Below, piece after piece: positions 35,277 to 44,578 of a stretch of DNA of 64,000 nt (position 1 is the stretch's first letter; every line of letters begins with the position of its first letter). The notes under the pieces were generated by a model. The model searched no databases and was not told the origin of the DNA. It was given only the letters and a program-made list of their open reading frames with translations. A program made the translations under genes and the position numbers. The DNA is from Neobacillus piezotolerans (GTDB lineage Bacteria > Bacillota > Bacilli > Bacillales > Cytobacillaceae): positions 868,001 through 932,000 of the forward strand of contig NZ_QNQT01000001.1 in the NCBI RefSeq assembly GCF_003362805.1, in the 5' to 3' direction.

Positions 35277-36278
35277 TTGATCGCATTGGAAAGAGCAATT
35301 CCACTTATCATTTTGATGCTCGAGGCGCTTTTAAGGAGGCTGCCGGGCGGCCATCCAAAGAGAAAGGACATTGAGGAATCGTTACGGACCCAAAAAGCGG
35401 GTTATAACGGTGAAAAATCGGTTGATTATTACCTAAATTTCCTCGACCAGGAAAAGTTCATGATTTTCAAAGGATTGCGGCTCAACAACAACGGATTCTT
35501 TTTTCAAATTGACACACTTTTAATCACCCCGTTCTTTGCATTGATTCTCGAAATCAAAAATTGGGGTGGGGAAATCCATTTTGAGAAAAATTTCTGTCAG
35601 GTATTTCAGGAGAAGGATGGGAAAACAGCGACATACACTAACCCGGTATCACAAGCAAAGCTGCAGACGCGCAATTTACGAGAGTGGCTCAAAAATCATA
35701 ACTTCCCGGACATCCCGATTGAATTCCTTGTCGTAATGAGCAACAATACTTCGAAGCTGAAAGCCGACCCTGGCTACTACGAAGTTTTTAAAAAAGTCAC
35801 TCTCGCCATACGCCTCATAGAAAAAGTATCTGAAATTGAAAAGAGCCACAAACAGATGGTACTGGAATCGAAAGCAATGAAAAAAGTAATGAAGGTGATC
35901 CTCCAGCAACACATGCCACACCGTCCCGATATTCTAAAAAACTTCACCATTTCCACTACTGAAATCCTTTCAGGCATCATTTGCCCCAAATGCTTATCAT
36001 TCACAATGAAATTTCATTATAGAAAAAGCTATTGCGACCGATGTGGTGAAATATCGCAAACCGCCCATTTGGAGGCAATCCAGGATTATTTTCTATTAAT
36101 TTCTCCTTATCTTACAAATTCTGAATTGAAGCGGTTTCTAAACCTTCCGAAACCGGATCAGGCATACAACCTCCTCACCTCCTTGAATTTTCCTTTTACA
36201 GGCACAAAAAGAGGCCGCGTCTACTATCAGCCCCCAAACTGGCAACCCGACATGTTGCTCCCCCAGCGAAAAGATTAA
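35277..36278 (+). CDS. NERD-domain (nuclease-related) protein
   Basis: I start this 333-residue protein at TTG 35277 because AAAGGAGGA precedes it; the frame is open 108 codons further up, through the 21-bp repeats, but without a good start. The NERD domain spans about residues 35-155: GYNGEKSVDYYLNFL, FQIDTLLITPFFALILEIKN with the PD-(D/E)xK-like D..EIKN core, and a conserved NPVSQAKLQTRNLREWL. A middle helical part and a zinc ribbon (CPKCLSF..YCDRCGE) follow, and an end domain. NERD proteins are presumed nucleases of unknown role, often plasmid- or defence-linked. Confidence 0.88.
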   Translation: MIALERAIPLIILMLEALLRRLPGGHPKRKDIEESLRTQKAGYNGEKSVDYYLNFLDQEKFMIFKGLRLNNNGFFFQIDTLLITPFFALILEIKNWGGEIHFEKNFCQVFQEKDGKTATYTNPVSQAKLQTRNLREWLKNHNFPDIPIEFLVVMSNNTSKLKADPGYYEVFKKVTLAIRLIEKVSEIEKSHKQMVLESKAMKKVMKVILQQHMPHRPDILKNFTISTTEILSGIICPKCLSFTMKFHYRKSYCDRCGEISQTAHLEAIQDYFLLISPYLTNSELKRFLNLPKPDQAYNLLTSLNFPFTGTKRGRVYYQPPNWQPDMLLPQRKD

Positions 36279-36337
36279 ATGTTCCCAAAAGTGGTAAAGG
36301 ACAGTAAAGTAGATTCCGTTGAACAGGAGATGAAACC

Positions 36338-36694
36338 ATGCTGGACAACTCGCAGGAAAAGAAAATGTATTTCGTTGATATCAAAACTGGGGAAATTACC
36401 ATGGAACCGACCGCGGAAAACACGTTTACGGTAATCGCTGATGAGCAGGAAATCCAGGATTTGCGCGAACTGTTTGAGGAAAATTACGATGCCGACAAGC
36501 GGGGGTATTTGCGGACACATTTACCATGGCAGCAGTACCATGGATTTTCCGACGGGGAAAATAAAGATTACGACAGATCGATTGAACTCATTTATGCGAT
36601 GATTTACCGGCTTGGGGACGCCGAGGCCAGAAAGCATATCGATGAGATGGGCATCTTGAAAGAACAGAATTATGATAATGAGGATTTCCGTTGA
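36338..36694 (+). CDS. Conserved acidic protein of unknown function
   Basis: This 118-residue protein begins at ATG behind GGAGATG. It is soluble and acidic: an N-terminal beta hairpin (MYFVDIKTGEITMEPTAENT), an acidic helix (EQEIQDLRELFEENYDAD), then HLPWQQYHGFSD and a final helix ending RKHIDEMGIL. This pattern occurs in Bacillaceae proteins that are sometimes labelled hydrolase without evidence; no catalytic motif is visible. It has its own terminator. Confidence 0.7.
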   Translation: MLDNSQEKKMYFVDIKTGEITMEPTAENTFTVIADEQEIQDLRELFEENYDADKRGYLRTHLPWQQYHGFSDGENKDYDRSIELIYAMIYRLGDAEARKHIDEMGILKEQNYDNEDFR

Positions 36695-36718
36695 TAAACT
36701 TGAACATGAAAACCTTTT

Positions 36719-36751
36719 AAAAAGCTGTTCCTTGTTGGGGGCAGCTTTTTC
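36719..36751 (+). terminator. Terminator after the acidic protein gene
   Basis: AAAAAGCTG (36719-36727) pairs with CAGCTTTTT (36742-36750), with CC/GG inside. Confidence 0.8.
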
Positions 36752-36842
36752 ATGTCTCGTACCGAGAATTTACGGGGCGAAAAACTTGAACTAAAAAACC
36801 GCCCGGTTGCCCGGACGGGGAAACAAGAATAGTATTAGCAAA

Positions 36843-37592
36843 TCACCAGCCTCGGCCTGCGCCACCGCCCCCGGATGAACCGCCGCCACCGCCGCGGGGT
36901 CCTCCGCCACCGCCACCGCCTCCACCACGTCCAATCATAGAGAGGAGGAGGAAGGTGAACGTACCTCGGAAGAAAACCATATCGACAATTATGAACCCGA
37001 CAACAAGCAGGATGATCAGCCATTCAGGAAGGCCGCCCGATTTCTCGGAAGACGGCTGGCCGCTGTTGGGATCGCCGCCAGTTTCTTCGCTGATGACTTC
37101 GGTTCCAATCGCCTGGTACGTTTTGATGACTGCCTGGTTTGGCTTCCCTAGCTCAAGGTTGGGAATCGCATACGTATCCAGGATTCGGCCCGCTTTGCCG
37201 TCGGGGATAATCCCCTCAAGGCCGTAACCTACTTCAATCCAGATTTTCTTGTCCTTTAACGCAAGGACGAGGAGAACGCCATTATCCTTTTCGGCGCTGC
37301 CAAGCTTGTATTTCCGGAAAGCTTCGTTCGCATAGCCTTGAATATCACGGCCGCCAAGGGAGTTAACGGTCAGGACGCCAACCTGGGCCCCGCCCGTGCT
37401 GTCTTCGATTTGCCGGCCCCAGCCAATCAGCTGCTGCTCCTCGGCCTGGCTTAACACGTCGGCGAAATCCTGGACGTAAATATCTCCCCGCGGTTCCGGG
37501 ATTTTATCGCCGGCAGCGTAGGCCCCCGAGCTGCCGCCAAGCAGAAACAGGACAAGCAGCGCAAGTAAGGCTGAGGCCTTTGCCGTTTTCAT
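36843..37592 (-). CDS. TPM-domain protein with glycine-rich tail
   Basis: Of 249 residues, 1-26 are a signal peptide (LLALLVLFLLGGSSGAYA). A TPM domain follows in about 38-165 (VQDFADVLSQAEEQQLIGWG, VLLVLALKDKKIWIEVGYGL, LEGIIPDGKAGRILD). A membrane helix (WLIILLVVGFIIVDMVFF) and a poly-glycine/serine cytosolic end complete it. Such YgcG-like proteins are coupled to LemA in many bacteria. Some TPM domains have phosphatase activity or assist membrane-protein repair; the role here is inferred only from family. It overlaps the LemA stop by one base (TAATG). Confidence 0.92.
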   Translation of the reverse strand: MKTAKASALLALLVLFLLGGSSGAYAAGDKIPEPRGDIYVQDFADVLSQAEEQQLIGWGRQIEDSTGGAQVGVLTVNSLGGRDIQGYANEAFRKYKLGSAEKDNGVLLVLALKDKKIWIEVGYGLEGIIPDGKAGRILDTYAIPNLELGKPNQAVIKTYQAIGTEVISEETGGDPNSGQPSSEKSGGLPEWLIILLVVGFIIVDMVFFRGTFTFLLLSMIGRGGGGGGGGGPRGGGGGSSGGGGAGRGW

Positions 37593-38170
37593 TACCCATT
37601 GCCTCCGAAGTCAACTTCAGGCGCTTCCTGGGCACGCGGGTCTGCGCGGAAATATTCTTTTTCATCAAAGCCGGTAATCGACGCGACGATTGCACCAGGG
37701 AATCGTTTTACCTTTTTATTAAAGACAGCGACTTGATCGTTGTAATCCTTGCGGGCGACTGCGATGCGGTTTTCTGTCCCGGCAAGTTCATCCATCAGCT
37801 GCCTGAACTGCGCGTCGGCTTTCAGGTTCGGATAATTCTCGACGACAACAAGCAAGCGGCTCAAAGCACCCGACAATTCCGCATTGGCGGTCGCCTCTTC
37901 TTCAGGCGACCTTGCGCCGGCAAGACGCGCGCGGGCATCCGAAATTGCTTTAATTGTTTCTTTTTCATGAGCCGCGTAGCCTTTAACCGTGTTTACTAAG
38001 TTTGGTATCAGATCCAGCCTTCTCTGCAGCTGGTTTTCAATTTGTGCGTAGGATTGGTCGACGTTTTCCTCTGCATTGACAAAACCGTTGTAGCTGGACA
38101 TCAGCATGACGCCAAGCACGACGATAATGCCAAGGATGACGATCCATGTTCCCTTAAAGCCTCTTCCCAT
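37592..38170 (-). CDS. lemA: LemA family protein
   Basis: I start this 192-residue protein at ATG 38170 (TTAGGAG site). One N-terminal helix (TWIVILGIIVVLGVMLMSSY) anchors a four-helix-bundle domain with YNGFVNAEENVDQSYAQIEN, LDLIPNLVNTVKGYAAHEKE, and VARKDYNDQVAVFNKKVKRF. LemA function is not settled. Together with the next gene it forms the conserved LemA-TPM pair. Confidence 0.95.
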   Translation of the reverse strand: MGRGFKGTWIVILGIIVVLGVMLMSSYNGFVNAEENVDQSYAQIENQLQRRLDLIPNLVNTVKGYAAHEKETIKAISDARARLAGARSPEEEATANAELSGALSRLLVVVENYPNLKADAQFRQLMDELAGTENRIAVARKDYNDQVAVFNKKVKRFPGAIVASITGFDEKEYFRADPRAQEAPEVDFGGNG

Positions 38171-38472
38171 TTCCGACACTCCTAACCTTTAATATATATA
38201 CGTGTATGTTCCCTCGGGGTTGTTGGTTTTAAACCCTCGGCAATTGTACCGCCGGCTCCCCGGATGTTCAAGTATACGGTACTACCTTCAGGTAAGTTTC
38301 ATTTCATTTGACTTTTCCGTCCATTTTTTAAAAAATAACCACCATTCCGATTGCCCAAAAAAATTGGTTATTGCCAGAACGGCTTATTGATAATATAGTT
38401 AAATTGGAGAAGATTGGGGACAGACTCGCAGCGTGAAGGATCATCACAGATAACCGGGGGAGGAAGTGCCCG

Positions 38473-39111
38473 ATGCAGCAAGTAATGGCTTTTATGAATG
38501 AATACGGCTATTGGTTTCTCTTCATGGCCATGGCGACAGGAATGATCATCCTTCCTTTGCCTTTGGAAGCAATCATGGGTTATTCTGGCTACCTTTCATT
38601 TGAAGGGGATTTGGACTGGTTTACCTGTGTCCTCGCCGCGACGGCCGGGACTTTCCTTGGCATGATTGTGAATTATTGGATTGGCAAGAAACTTGGCTAT
38701 GGATTTTTTAAAAAATACGGCCATTACTTTTTCCTGAAACCAAAAACCTTGGATAAACTATCCGACTGGTTTTTAAAATATGGCAACAAGCTGTTGATTA
38801 TCGTCTTCTTCGTCCCAGGTGCCCGCCACGCAATCGGTTTTTTTGCCGGCATCACCAAATTTCCGGCAAGGACGTATGCGATTTGCACGGCCCTTGGATC
38901 AGTCATTTGGGTTACTCCCTTCATTGTAATAGGTAAAATGATTGGCCCGGGCTGGATGCTCTACCATGAAGAGGTGAAAAAATTTCTCTTCACGAGCAGT
39001 ATCGTCCTTATTATTGCGTTTCTTATATTCTATCTGGCGGGAAAAACGAGCACGCGCGTTTCCGATTTCGGCTTCAGGATTAGAAGGAAACTTTCCAAGC
39101 TGCTCCGCTAA
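38473..39111 (+). CDS. DedA family membrane protein
   Basis: This 212-residue protein follows a GGGGGAGGAAG site. It has the VTT/SNARE-associated fold: reentrant LPLPLEAIMGYSGYLSF, GTFLGMIVNYWIGKKLGYGF, the FFVPGARHAIGFFAG motif with the essential Arg, and FPARTYAICTALGSVIW. DedA proteins are thought to flip polyprenyl or phospholipids (UptA, PetA types in B. subtilis). Which lipid this one moves is not clear. Confidence 0.93.
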   Translation: MQQVMAFMNEYGYWFLFMAMATGMIILPLPLEAIMGYSGYLSFEGDLDWFTCVLAATAGTFLGMIVNYWIGKKLGYGFFKKYGHYFFLKPKTLDKLSDWFLKYGNKLLIIVFFVPGARHAIGFFAGITKFPARTYAICTALGSVIWVTPFIVIGKMIGPGWMLYHEEVKKFLFTSSIVLIIAFLIFYLAGKTSTRVSDFGFRIRRKLSKLLR

Positions 39112-39222
39112 GGCGGTCGGAGTTGAACTTAACCTTAAATACTGCTTGAAGAAGCTTATGGATTTGATGCCGTAAGGTGCTGTTACATCTAGTAAGCCAA
39201 GCGGTTACCTATAAAAGCTTTT

Positions 39223-39262
39223 AAAAGAAAAAGGCTCTGTATTTTACGGGCCTTTTTCTTTT
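39223..39262 (+). terminator. Terminator after dedA
   Basis: AAAAGAAAAAGGC pairs with GCCTTTTTCTTTT. The remaining 39112-39469 gap shows no gene. Confidence 0.8.
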
Positions 39263-39469
39263 GCATAGAATCCGCTCTAGGGTTGCCAAGCGATACATCC
39301 TTTCTAGTATAGGCAGCACGATTTTTACTATTTCACAGTGCTCATCTCCTTTTTAAAAGGCGAATAATAAAGGTTATTGTAGAAAAACATAAGGTAGTAT
39401 TTGTATTTATAATCCAGCCTTCGATTTCATTATCCATTTAAAAAAGTAACGACAAAAAGAGGTGCCGTT

Positions 39470-40090
39470 GTGAACCGGGATAATTGCGACTTTTCACCGA
39501 TGAAACAATTGTTAAAAAAGGATATAAGCCAAGTTATTACCGCCTTACAGAGCAGCTTAGAAACAATGGATAATGAAAATTATTGCCTTCTGGGGAATTT
39601 TGAAAAAATCAAAAATCAATTTATCCAAGTCGAAATGACCGCAGCTTCGTTTTATTTAAACTGCTATTTGTCTCCGTTTACGGATAAATATCCGGAATTA
39701 TCAATCTGTGTGCAAAATTTGTCTGGCAGGAAACATGGCGGTTTAATTATTGTTAAACGGGAAGATTCCCTTGAGTCTTTAATTCATCCTGGAGTTTCGA
39801 TAGGGGCGGAATTGAGCCATTCTTTATTAGAATCAATCTTTTATCCAGGAAACCCTTTACATGATGGGGCTGTTTTGGTTAGTCAAAATCATATTGTTTC
39901 CGCTGCCAATGTCCTCCCGCTTTCAGACAGATATGTTGGAGATAAAAAACTGGGGACACGCCATCGGGCCGCCCTGGGACTATCAGAAAAAAGTGACGCT
40001 CTCATACTTGTTGTATCTGAGGAGACAGGCAGAATTTCGTTTGCTTTTAATGGAAGTTTACATCCAGTCACAACAGGAGACATTCTTTGA
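39470..40090 (+). CDS. cdaS: Sporulation-type diadenylate cyclase
   Basis: This 206-residue protein starts at GTG 39470 behind AGAGGTG. The N-terminal ~60 residues form the helical, autoinhibitory YojJ region of CdaS. The DisA-N/DAC domain follows with both catalytic motifs: DGA at 132-134 (NPLHDGAVLV) and RHR at 164-166 (GTRHRAALGLSE). It condenses two ATP into c-di-AMP. CdaS is made in the forespore and needed for germination in B. subtilis, so its presence supports a spore-forming host. Monocistronic. Confidence 0.95.
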   Translation: MNRDNCDFSPMKQLLKKDISQVITALQSSLETMDNENYCLLGNFEKIKNQFIQVEMTAASFYLNCYLSPFTDKYPELSICVQNLSGRKHGGLIIVKREDSLESLIHPGVSIGAELSHSLLESIFYPGNPLHDGAVLVSQNHIVSAANVLPLSDRYVGDKKLGTRHRAALGLSEKSDALILVVSEETGRISFAFNGSLHPVTTGDIL

Positions 40091-40213
40091 AGTCAAAACC
40101 TTGATTTTTCCTTATCAAATGGAGAAATGTAATATGTATTTCAGCGATTAATTTTGGCTAGGACTTGATTTTGAAAATCTTATCTTCTTCCACTCAAAAG
40201 AGTGCAACCATTT

Positions 40214-40244
40214 AAGGACTTCCTCGGAGTCCTTTTGTTTTTGT
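40214..40244 (+). terminator. Terminator of cdaS
   Basis: AAGGACT (40214-40220) pairs with AGTCCTT (40228-40234), then TTGTTTTTG. Confidence 0.7.
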
Positions 40245-40385
40245 CTAAATTAATACAAACACTCATGCATTTCTCCCGCTTGTAAAAAACCTTCCGTCTT
40301 TAATTTCATGAGCTCTGCAAAATTTGAAATTAGGTTTATCTGTGATTAAATAAAATCAGGAAGTTTTTTGAAGGGACTGGTTTTT

Positions 40386-41177
40386 TTGCGAAAAAGGACT
40401 GTGGGCGTTTGGATGGTCGCATCGGCATTGTTCCTGCTGCTTTGGCTGGCGGGGCTTGTATGGGCGGTGGGGGATTATTACGCGGGCAAACCGTCAGAAC
40501 CTAAGGCTGCTAAGTCGGAGGCATCCAACCTCGATAAAGATGAAGGGGGCCTTAAAATTGTCGCGTTGGGCGATTCGCTCACAAGAGGTACTGGTGATGC
40601 AGCGGGCCGAGGGTATGTTGGTTATTTGACTGACAGATTGACAAAGCGGACTGAGGAGGATGTTAAGCTAGTCAACCTTGGCATAAATGGGCAGCGGTCG
40701 GAACAGCTCGCCCAGCAAGTGAAGCAGGCCGAGGTCAAACGCCAGCTCAGCAGCGCTGATATCGTGCTTATTACAATTGGCGGCAATGATTTATTCAGAG
40801 GTGGGCAAGGCCTTGTCGAATTCGACAAGCAAAAGCCGGAGGAAATCGAGAAGAAGTTCCTCGTGAACGTAAACACCATTCTCACGGAAATCAGGTCGGT
40901 TAACAAGGACGCGACCGTTTACTTAATCGGTCTGTATAACCCGTTTATCGAAATGGCGGAAGGAAAGGAAATTTCGGCCGTCATCAGACAGTGGAATTTC
41001 GCGACAGCCAACCTGGCGGCGAAGTTTGAAAAGGTTGTGTATGTACCGACTTTCGATTTGTTCGAACAGAACGTGAACGAGTTTTTGTATACAGATAAAT
41101 TCCACCCGAATACAAAAGGCTACCAGCTTATCGCGGACAGGGTGGCAGCATTGGTGGCTTGGAAGGGGAAAGACTGA
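40386..41177 (+). CDS. SGNH/GDSL-family lipase or esterase, membrane-anchored
   Basis: I start this 263-residue protein at TTG 40386 (GAAGGGACTGG site). Residues 6-30 form a signal-anchor helix (VWMVASALFLLLWLAGLVWA). The SGNH blocks are present: GDSLTRG (Ser), GINGQ (Gly), GGNDLF (Asn) and DKFHPN (Asp/His). It resembles B. subtilis YpmR. The substrate may be a lipid or cell-wall ester. Its stop overlaps the ABC ATPase start (TGATG), so the three genes form one operon. Confidence 0.92.
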   Translation: MRKRTVGVWMVASALFLLLWLAGLVWAVGDYYAGKPSEPKAAKSEASNLDKDEGGLKIVALGDSLTRGTGDAAGRGYVGYLTDRLTKRTEEDVKLVNLGINGQRSEQLAQQVKQAEVKRQLSSADIVLITIGGNDLFRGGQGLVEFDKQKPEEIEKKFLVNVNTILTEIRSVNKDATVYLIGLYNPFIEMAEGKEISAVIRQWNFATANLAAKFEKVVYVPTFDLFEQNVNEFLYTDKFHPNTKGYQLIADRVAALVAWKGKD

Positions 41178-42088
41178 TGTCCTCCGTAACGCTTGAAGTC
41201 AAAGACTTGAAAAAAAGGATTGGAAAAAAGAAAATTATAAAAGGGATTTCCTTCGAGCTCCACAAGGGGGAGGTATTCGGGTTCCTCGGTCCGAACGGCG
41301 CGGGAAAGACAACGACAATCCGGATGCTCGTCGGCCTGATCAAACCAACGTCCGGTACTATTTCCGTCTGCGGCTACGATTTAAGGAAGGATTTCCCCGA
41401 AGCGATGCGGCATCTCGGCTGTATCGTAGAAAATCCGGAGCTTTACCCTTACTTGTCGGGCTGGGACAATCTTGCCCATTTCGCTAGGATGCTTAATGGC
41501 GTCAGTGACGAGCGCATTTGGGAGGTGGTCCGGCTTGTCGGGCTTTCCGAACGGATTCATGACAGAGTGAAAACATATTCGCTCGGGATGCGGCAGCGGC
41601 TCGGGATTGCGCAGGCGCTTCTTGGCTGGCCAAGTGTGCTGATTTTGGACGAGCCAACTAACGGCCTGGATCCTGCGGGAATCCGCGAGATGAGGGAGTT
41701 CATCCGGTTCCTTGCCGAAAAGGAAGGCTTGAGTGTTCTAGTTTCAAGCCATTTGCTGAGCGAAATCCAGCTTCTTTGCGACCGGGTCGCGATTATTTCA
41801 AAAGGCCGTGTCATTAAGACGGATACGGTATCGGTCCTGCTCGGCAACAGGGAGCGGATTGCCTGGAGGCTCGAACCCCTTGAGGAGGGCAAACAACTAC
41901 TTGGCAGCATGACCGCGATTGAAGAGACGGAAGACGGTTCGATTTTAACTGAGTACAGCGCTGCTAAGGCCGCCGAATGGAACAGGAAGCTCGTAGAAGC
42001 CGGCATTTCCGTTTCGGAAATGAACAGGAAGATGCCGGTCCTCGAAGACCTGTTCCTGGAATTGACCGGGGGTGACACGATTGACTAA
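41177..42088 (+). CDS. ABC transporter ATP-binding protein (ABC-2 exporter)
   Basis: I start this 303-residue protein at ATG 41177 (GGAAGGGG site). Walker A is GPNGAGKTT, the signature is YSLGMRQRLGIA (an LSGGQ variant usual in the BcrA/NatA group), and Walker B is VLILDEPTNGLDPAG with the switch His in SSHLLSE. The C-terminal ~80 residues are the usual non-catalytic extension. It pairs with the permease that follows and probably exports a peptide antibiotic, lipid or sodium-type ligand (by family). Confidence 0.94.
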   Translation: MSSVTLEVKDLKKRIGKKKIIKGISFELHKGEVFGFLGPNGAGKTTTIRMLVGLIKPTSGTISVCGYDLRKDFPEAMRHLGCIVENPELYPYLSGWDNLAHFARMLNGVSDERIWEVVRLVGLSERIHDRVKTYSLGMRQRLGIAQALLGWPSVLILDEPTNGLDPAGIREMREFIRFLAEKEGLSVLVSSHLLSEIQLLCDRVAIISKGRVIKTDTVSVLLGNRERIAWRLEPLEEGKQLLGSMTAIEETEDGSILTEYSAAKAAEWNRKLVEAGISVSEMNRKMPVLEDLFLELTGGDTID

Positions 42089-43061
42089 GCTCGTACATAA
42101 TGAAATGCTCAAGCTTTTGGCAAAAAAGCGCCTCCTGGTCATTGCCGCCATAATTGCAGTCCTGGTCTCGCTGTTCACATACGCACAGCTGCGCCAGGTG
42201 GAGACACAGCGCGAGCGCATGGGGACTAGTGATTGGAAAACGATTCTTCAACAGCAAATCATCGACACCCAAAACAGGCTTTCCTCAAGCAGGATAAGCG
42301 AAGAGTGGAAAAAGCAGCTGCAAGTCAGCCTTCAGCAGCAGCAGTACTATCTTGACCATAACATCAACCCGTCCGAACCAGGCGCGCCGACATTCATGCG
42401 AATGTTCATCGAAAACTCGATTGACCTGTTCCTGCCGCTCATGGTTATGGTCATCGCGAGCGACCTTGTTTCCTCCGAGCATAGCCAGGGGACGATCAAG
42501 CTTTTGCTTACAAGGCCGATAAAGCGATGGCGTGTATTGCTGAGTAAATATTTGACCCTCTGCCTTGCCATCTCGGCAATTGTGGCGATAATGGGCTTCC
42601 TGTCCTATTTGATTTCCGGCCTCGTGTTTGGCTATAAGGGATGGGGCGCTCCAATACTCACCGGTTTTTCCGCGGCGGGAAGCACGCTTGATACGTCTGG
42701 CGTCAAATTGGTTGACCAGTGGCAATATTTGTTGATGGAATTCGGGCTTGTCTGGTTTGTCGCCATTGTGGTGGGCACATTGTCATTCATGCTTTCGGTA
42801 TTGGTCAGGAGCACCGCGGCCGGGATGGGAATCATGCTTGCGGCCCTCATATCCGGAGCAATTTTGAGCAATATGGTGTCTTCCTGGGAGTCCGCCAAAT
42901 ACTTTTTCATGGTGAACCTAAGGCTTACGGATTACATGAATGGAGCCGCCCCGCCAATCGAAGGGATGACGCTTTCGTTCTCGCTCGCCGTCCTGCTCGC
43001 CTGGTGGGCCGCAGGATTGTTCATCTCTTTCTATGTGTTTATTAATAAGGATGTTTATTAA
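42081..43061 (+). CDS. ABC-2 type permease
   Basis: I start this 326-residue protein at TTG 42081 behind CGGGGGTGAC; it overlaps the ATPase end by 8 bp. After an N-terminal helix (RLLVIAAIIAVLVSLFTYAQ) there is a ~95-residue extracellular helical loop, then FLPLMVMVIASDLVSSEHSQ followed by GTIKLLLTRP, the hallmark of ABC-2 permeases, and four to five further helices. Substrate unknown. Confidence 0.92.
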   Translation: MTKLVHNEMLKLLAKKRLLVIAAIIAVLVSLFTYAQLRQVETQRERMGTSDWKTILQQQIIDTQNRLSSSRISEEWKKQLQVSLQQQQYYLDHNINPSEPGAPTFMRMFIENSIDLFLPLMVMVIASDLVSSEHSQGTIKLLLTRPIKRWRVLLSKYLTLCLAISAIVAIMGFLSYLISGLVFGYKGWGAPILTGFSAAGSTLDTSGVKLVDQWQYLLMEFGLVWFVAIVVGTLSFMLSVLVRSTAAGMGIMLAALISGAILSNMVSSWESAKYFFMVNLRLTDYMNGAAPPIEGMTLSFSLAVLLAWWAAGLFISFYVFINKDVY

Positions 43062-43210
43062 GCTTCTTTAGTTGGCTCCACGGGCCGATCCCATTTTGCG
43101 TCGGCCGATTTATTAAAATTAAGCACCCCTTCCTGCATTTTCCATGGTTACAAGCCTCATAAACAGGAAAAATAATGGAGTGCAGCATTATTTGAAAGGC
43201 AGGGGTTACT

Positions 43211-43846
43211 ATGGCGCAGGTTTTATACATCACCGCACATCCGCATGACGATACCGCTTCATACAGCATGGCGGTTGGAAAGGCATTTATCGAGGCATAC
43301 CGGGAAGCGAATCCCAATGATGAAGTGATCAATCTGGACTTGTACAAAGAGGATATTCCGCAAATAGACGTTGACGTTTTCAGCGGTTGGGGGAAACTCC
43401 GTTCAGGCTCATCTTTTGACGAGTTGTCCAGCGAGGAAAAGCGGAAAGTCACTCGGCTCGGGGAATTGACCGACCAGTTTGTCGCCGCGGACAAATACGT
43501 GTTTGTCACACCGCTTTGGAACTTCTCTTTCCCGCCGGTCATGAAGGCGTATATCGATTCAATCTGTACAGCGGGAAAAACATTCCGATACACCGAAAAA
43601 GGGCCAGTCGGGCTCTTGACGGATAAAAAAGCGCTCCATATTCAGGCGCGCGGCGGCGTTTATTCGGAAGGCCCGGCCGCGGCAATGGAAATGGGACACC
43701 GCTACATCGGAATCATCATGCAGTTTTTCGGCATCCCGTCATTCGAAGGCCTGTTCGTTGAAGGGCATAACCAGTTCCCTGACCGGGCGCAGGAAATCAA
43801 GGAAAACGCGATTCGCAGGGCCAAAGAACTCGCAAAAACATTCTAA
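43211..43846 (+). CDS. azoR: FMN-dependent NADH-azoreductase
   Basis: This 211-residue flavodoxin-like protein has an AAAGGCAGGGG site. Typical features are [20 protein letters not shown] (FMN phosphate loop), [19 protein letters not shown] (FMN ring contact) and [10 protein letters not shown]. These reduce azo and quinone compounds with NADH and act in thiol or quinone stress. Equivalent to B. subtilis AzoR1/AzoR2 class. Monocistronic. Confidence 0.94.
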   Translation: MAQVLYITAHPHDDTASYSMAVGKAFIEAYREANPNDEVINLDLYKEDIPQIDVDVFSGWGKLRSGSSFDELSSEEKRKVTRLGELTDQFVAADKYVFVTPLWNFSFPPVMKAYIDSICTAGKTFRYTEKGPVGLLTDKKALHIQARGGVYSEGPAAAMEMGHRYIGIIMQFFGIPSFEGLFVEGHNQFPDRAQEIKENAIRRAKELAKTF

Positions 43847-43850
43847 AACA

Positions 43851-43885
43851 AAAGGCATGGATTCTACAGAGTCCATGCCTTTAAA
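43851..43885 (+). terminator. Terminator of azoR
   Basis: AAAGGCATGGA (43851-43861) pairs with TCCATGCCTTT (43872-43882). The 43886-44152 gap holds two copies of AAGACCGTTTC(G/A)TGAAAAAA and no gene. Confidence 0.85.
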
Positions 43886-44152
43886 ATTTGCATGGCAAGT
43901 GGGTTAACCAGTTCTATATTGTAAACGAAGACCTTTGGGAAGAGACAGTGCAGTTATATTAAACCCAAAAGACCGTTTCGTGAAAAAAAATCCGAAGGGG
44001 AATTAAGACCGTTTCATGAAAAAATCAAATCAAAACTGTTATTTAGAGTGTATCCAGACTACATAATAAGAATAAGTTATCAGCTTGCATTGAAGTCTCC
44101 TAATTTTTATATCATTCCCTCAGGCTTATACTGGAATAAAGGGGGATTGGAG

Positions 44153-44524
44153 ATGGAATATAAATCCAAGCAGCTTGACCACGTCCAGCTGGCCGCTCCA
44201 AAGGGGTGCGAGGAGGACGCGCGTGCTTTTTATGGGGAACTATTGGGGTTTATGGAGGTTGAAAAGCCGCCTGTCTTAAAAAAGAAGGGCGGCGTCTGGT
44301 TCCGAAACGGAACGATCCATCTGCACATTGGCGTCGAGGAACCGTTCTTTCCGGCAAAGAAGGCGCATCCAGCGTTTTTAATCGAAAATGTCGAAGGATT
44401 AAAGGCTCATTTAAGGGGAAATCGGGTGGAAGTCATCGAGGATGGCAACCTTCCGGGCGCGAACCGGTTTTACGCGACGGACCCATTCGGCAACAGGCTT
44501 GAATTCCTTGAGTGGGTGGAATAA
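44153..44524 (+). CDS. VOC (glyoxalase) family protein
   Basis: I start this 123-residue protein at ATG 44153 behind GGGGGATTGGAG; an upstream extension lacks a site. It reads LDHVQLAAPKGCEEDARAFY, then GGVWFRNGTIHLHIGVEEPF, AHPAFLIENVEGLK, and DPFGNRLEFLEW. The H...H...E metal triad (HVQ, HLHIG, LEFLE) is present, so it probably binds a divalent metal. Substrate unknown; distinct from the VOC protein at 8138. Confidence 0.92.
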   Translation: MEYKSKQLDHVQLAAPKGCEEDARAFYGELLGFMEVEKPPVLKKKGGVWFRNGTIHLHIGVEEPFFPAKKAHPAFLIENVEGLKAHLRGNRVEVIEDGNLPGANRFYATDPFGNRLEFLEWVE

Positions 44525-44541
44525 ATAGGGCGAATACAAGA

Positions 44542-44578
44542 AAACCGCATCCCTAATCAGGAAATGCGGTCTTTTTAT
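44542..44578. terminator. Bidirectional terminator
   Basis: ACCGCAT (44544-44550) pairs with ATGCGGT (44564-44570); T tract on the plus strand and A-rich flank for the minus strand. Confidence 0.75.

Noticed and set aside
34985-35371. Minus-strand frame with SGFSKHL repeats
   Set aside because: It follows from the 21-bp DNA repeat being a multiple of three; no ribosome site, and it overlaps the start of the NERD gene.
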